Positions 22,272 through 23,035 of a DNA stretch of 23,035 bases are shown here, piece by piece (within the stretch, counting starts at the first letter, position 1; every line of letters starts with the position of its first letter). A program made the translations under genes and the position numbers. Source of the stretch: an uncultured bacterium (GTDB taxonomy: Bacteria > Verrucomicrobiota > Lentisphaeria > Victivallales > UBA1829); the NCBI GenBank assembly GCA_900549415.1, contig URNX01000053.1, positions 1 through 23,035 of the forward strand, written 5' to 3'. The notes beneath the pieces are model-generated. The model was not told where the DNA came from and made no database searches. It saw only the letters and a list, made by a program, of their open reading frames with translations.

Positions 22272-22982
22272 TCAATCCATTTTATAATACCAGAACATGC
22301 GGAACTCCTGGGAATTTGAATTTACCGCCGTCCCCGCCAAAGCCTCAATTCCGCCCTGAACACCGACATGTCCGTCGACAAACAGGACGTTCGGTTTAAG
22401 GTGATGCCGCAGACGTGCCGCAAACAGATATTTCCGGTAATCAGCGGAGAAATGAAGCGTATATGCGGCAGTTTCCGTAACGCTCGGACGCGCGGAGTCA
22501 GCCAGAAGACAAATCCGCGAAATATTCTTCAGACTTGAAACCTTCCGGTAATTCAGAGTGCTGTTGTAACCGTAGCTGTAAGCGTTGTTCTCCGCCGAAC
22601 CGTCCCGCGCTGGATCGCCGTCCATCGGACAGAGCAGCAGACGTTTCATCACCTCCTTTTGCGCGCCGCCTCCATAAATCAGCGGATTGGCGTCGTAACG
22701 CACCCAGAAACGCTCGCCGGAAACAAGCGTGCTCGGCATCATTGCTTTGAACAGAAAACCATCGTAATTGTCAGTATAATGAATTGCGTAAATGCCGAGC
22801 TGTTTCAGATTGTTTGTGCAGGAAATCTGCCGTGCCTTATCCCGTGCCGAATTCAGAGCCGGCAGCAGCATTCCGGCAAAGATAGCAATGATAGCAATTA
22901 CCACGAGGAGTTCTATAAGCGTGAACTTTCTGAATTTGCGTTTGTTACGGGAGCTGTTTCTTCCGGTCGGATGAAGTTTCAT
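22272..22982 (-). CDS. Type II pseudopilin-like protein with H-X9-DG motif
   Basis: The 236-residue protein is a paralogue of the pseudopilin at 15431-16270. It has a basic leader, KFTLIELLVVIAIIAIFAG as membrane and cleavage segment, and LPALNSARDKARQISCTNNL. Near the end is HHLKPNVLFVDGHVG, with a complete H-X9-DG motif. Cysteines and a YSYGYNSTLNY segment in the middle belong to the variable part. I chose the ATG at 22982, since AAAGGCAGG lies 6 bases upstream; an in-frame ATG at 23000 precedes that site and would give only 6 extra residues. It is the first visible gene of the operon, and its promoter may lie beyond the window. Confidence 0.88.
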   Translation of the reverse strand: MKLHPTGRNSSRNKRKFRKFTLIELLVVIAIIAIFAGMLLPALNSARDKARQISCTNNLKQLGIYAIHYTDNYDGFLFKAMMPSTLVSGERFWVRYDANPLIYGGGAQKEVMKRLLLCPMDGDPARDGSAENNAYSYGYNSTLNYRKVSSLKNISRICLLADSARPSVTETAAYTLHFSADYRKYLFAARLRHHLKPNVLFVDGHVGVQGGIEALAGTAVNSNSQEFRMFWYYKMD

Positions 22983-23035
22983 GGAATACCTGCCTTTCAT
23001 TTGTTTTTGCCTCTTTTGTTTTTCCTGAGGTTCTG
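22983..23035 (-). promoter_or_regulatory. Leader of the right-hand operon
   Basis: These 53 bases hold the AAAGGCAGG ribosome binding site of the pseudopilin gene and an A-rich leader on the minus strand. No -10 or -35 pair is recognisable before the window ends. Confidence 0.4.

Noticed and set aside
1..23035. CRISPR array, tRNA, rRNA or insertion sequence
   Set aside because: No regularly spaced repeats, cloverleaf-like conserved segments, rRNA core sequence or transposase were noticed on either strand.

Overview
The window looks like the end of a metagenome-derived contig from a carbohydrate-degrading bacterium of the Planctomycetes-Verrucomicrobia-Lentisphaerae group, most plausibly a Victivallis-like Lentisphaerota. 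This is inferred from two pseudopilin-like proteins with the FTLIELLVVIAIIAI head and a DGHVG motif, each in an operon with secreted polysaccharide-acting proteins, plus LacI and DeoR regulators and unusual redox enzymes. No rRNA or tRNA gene was seen to confirm it. Positions 1-98 are not biological: a T-rich run is followed by an Illumina P7/index/read-2 adapter, so real sequence starts at 99.

Left end (99-3441): a reverse transcriptase of retron type (358-1419, +) has the retron hallmarks NAxxH (NAENH), YADD and VTG. The roughly 250 bases upstream fold into two strong hairpins in the place and order of a retron msr-msd. The 5' end of that RNA, with a1 and the branching G, appears to be cut off by the contig end. 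Convergent to the RT are a small unknown gene and a phage tail-fibre-like protein with a DUF6273-like C-terminus, which suggests a prophage remnant. A perfect 12-bp terminator hairpin lies inside the 3' end of the RT gene, and a perfect 14-bp hairpin covers the ribosome binding site of the tail gene.

Middle (3501-11644, all -): a tightly coupled seven-gene operon is read from right to left. It encodes an SDR dehydrogenase, a fumarate-reductase-like flavoprotein, an XRE-cupin regulator, an Old Yellow Enzyme-type ene-reductase, a heparinase II/III-like lyase without a signal peptide, a ThuA-like protein and a D-2-hydroxyacid dehydrogenase. Most junctions overlap or are a few bases long. A 29-bp near-perfect palindrome lies in the AT-rich promoter region. 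The set suggests intracellular eliminative cleavage of an imported saccharide followed by redox processing; the substrate cannot be read from the sequence.

Spacer (11645-12278): this holds the operon promoter and operator, a rightward promoter with a signal-peptide ORF that looks frameshifted, and the promoter of a DeoR-family repressor (12279-13001, +). A perfect 14-bp hairpin after the repressor can terminate transcription from both sides.

Right end (13067-22982, all -): there are two operons for extracellular glycan processing. One encodes a LacI-family regulator, a small secreted beta-sandwich-like protein, a pseudopilin and a secreted clan GH-A-like glycosidase. The other encodes a pseudopilin, a large FAD oxidoreductase with a decayed N-terminal copy and HEAT-like repeats, and a secreted right-handed beta-helix protein. 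The LacI promoter has a consensus -10 box with a palindrome in its spacer, fitting autoregulation.
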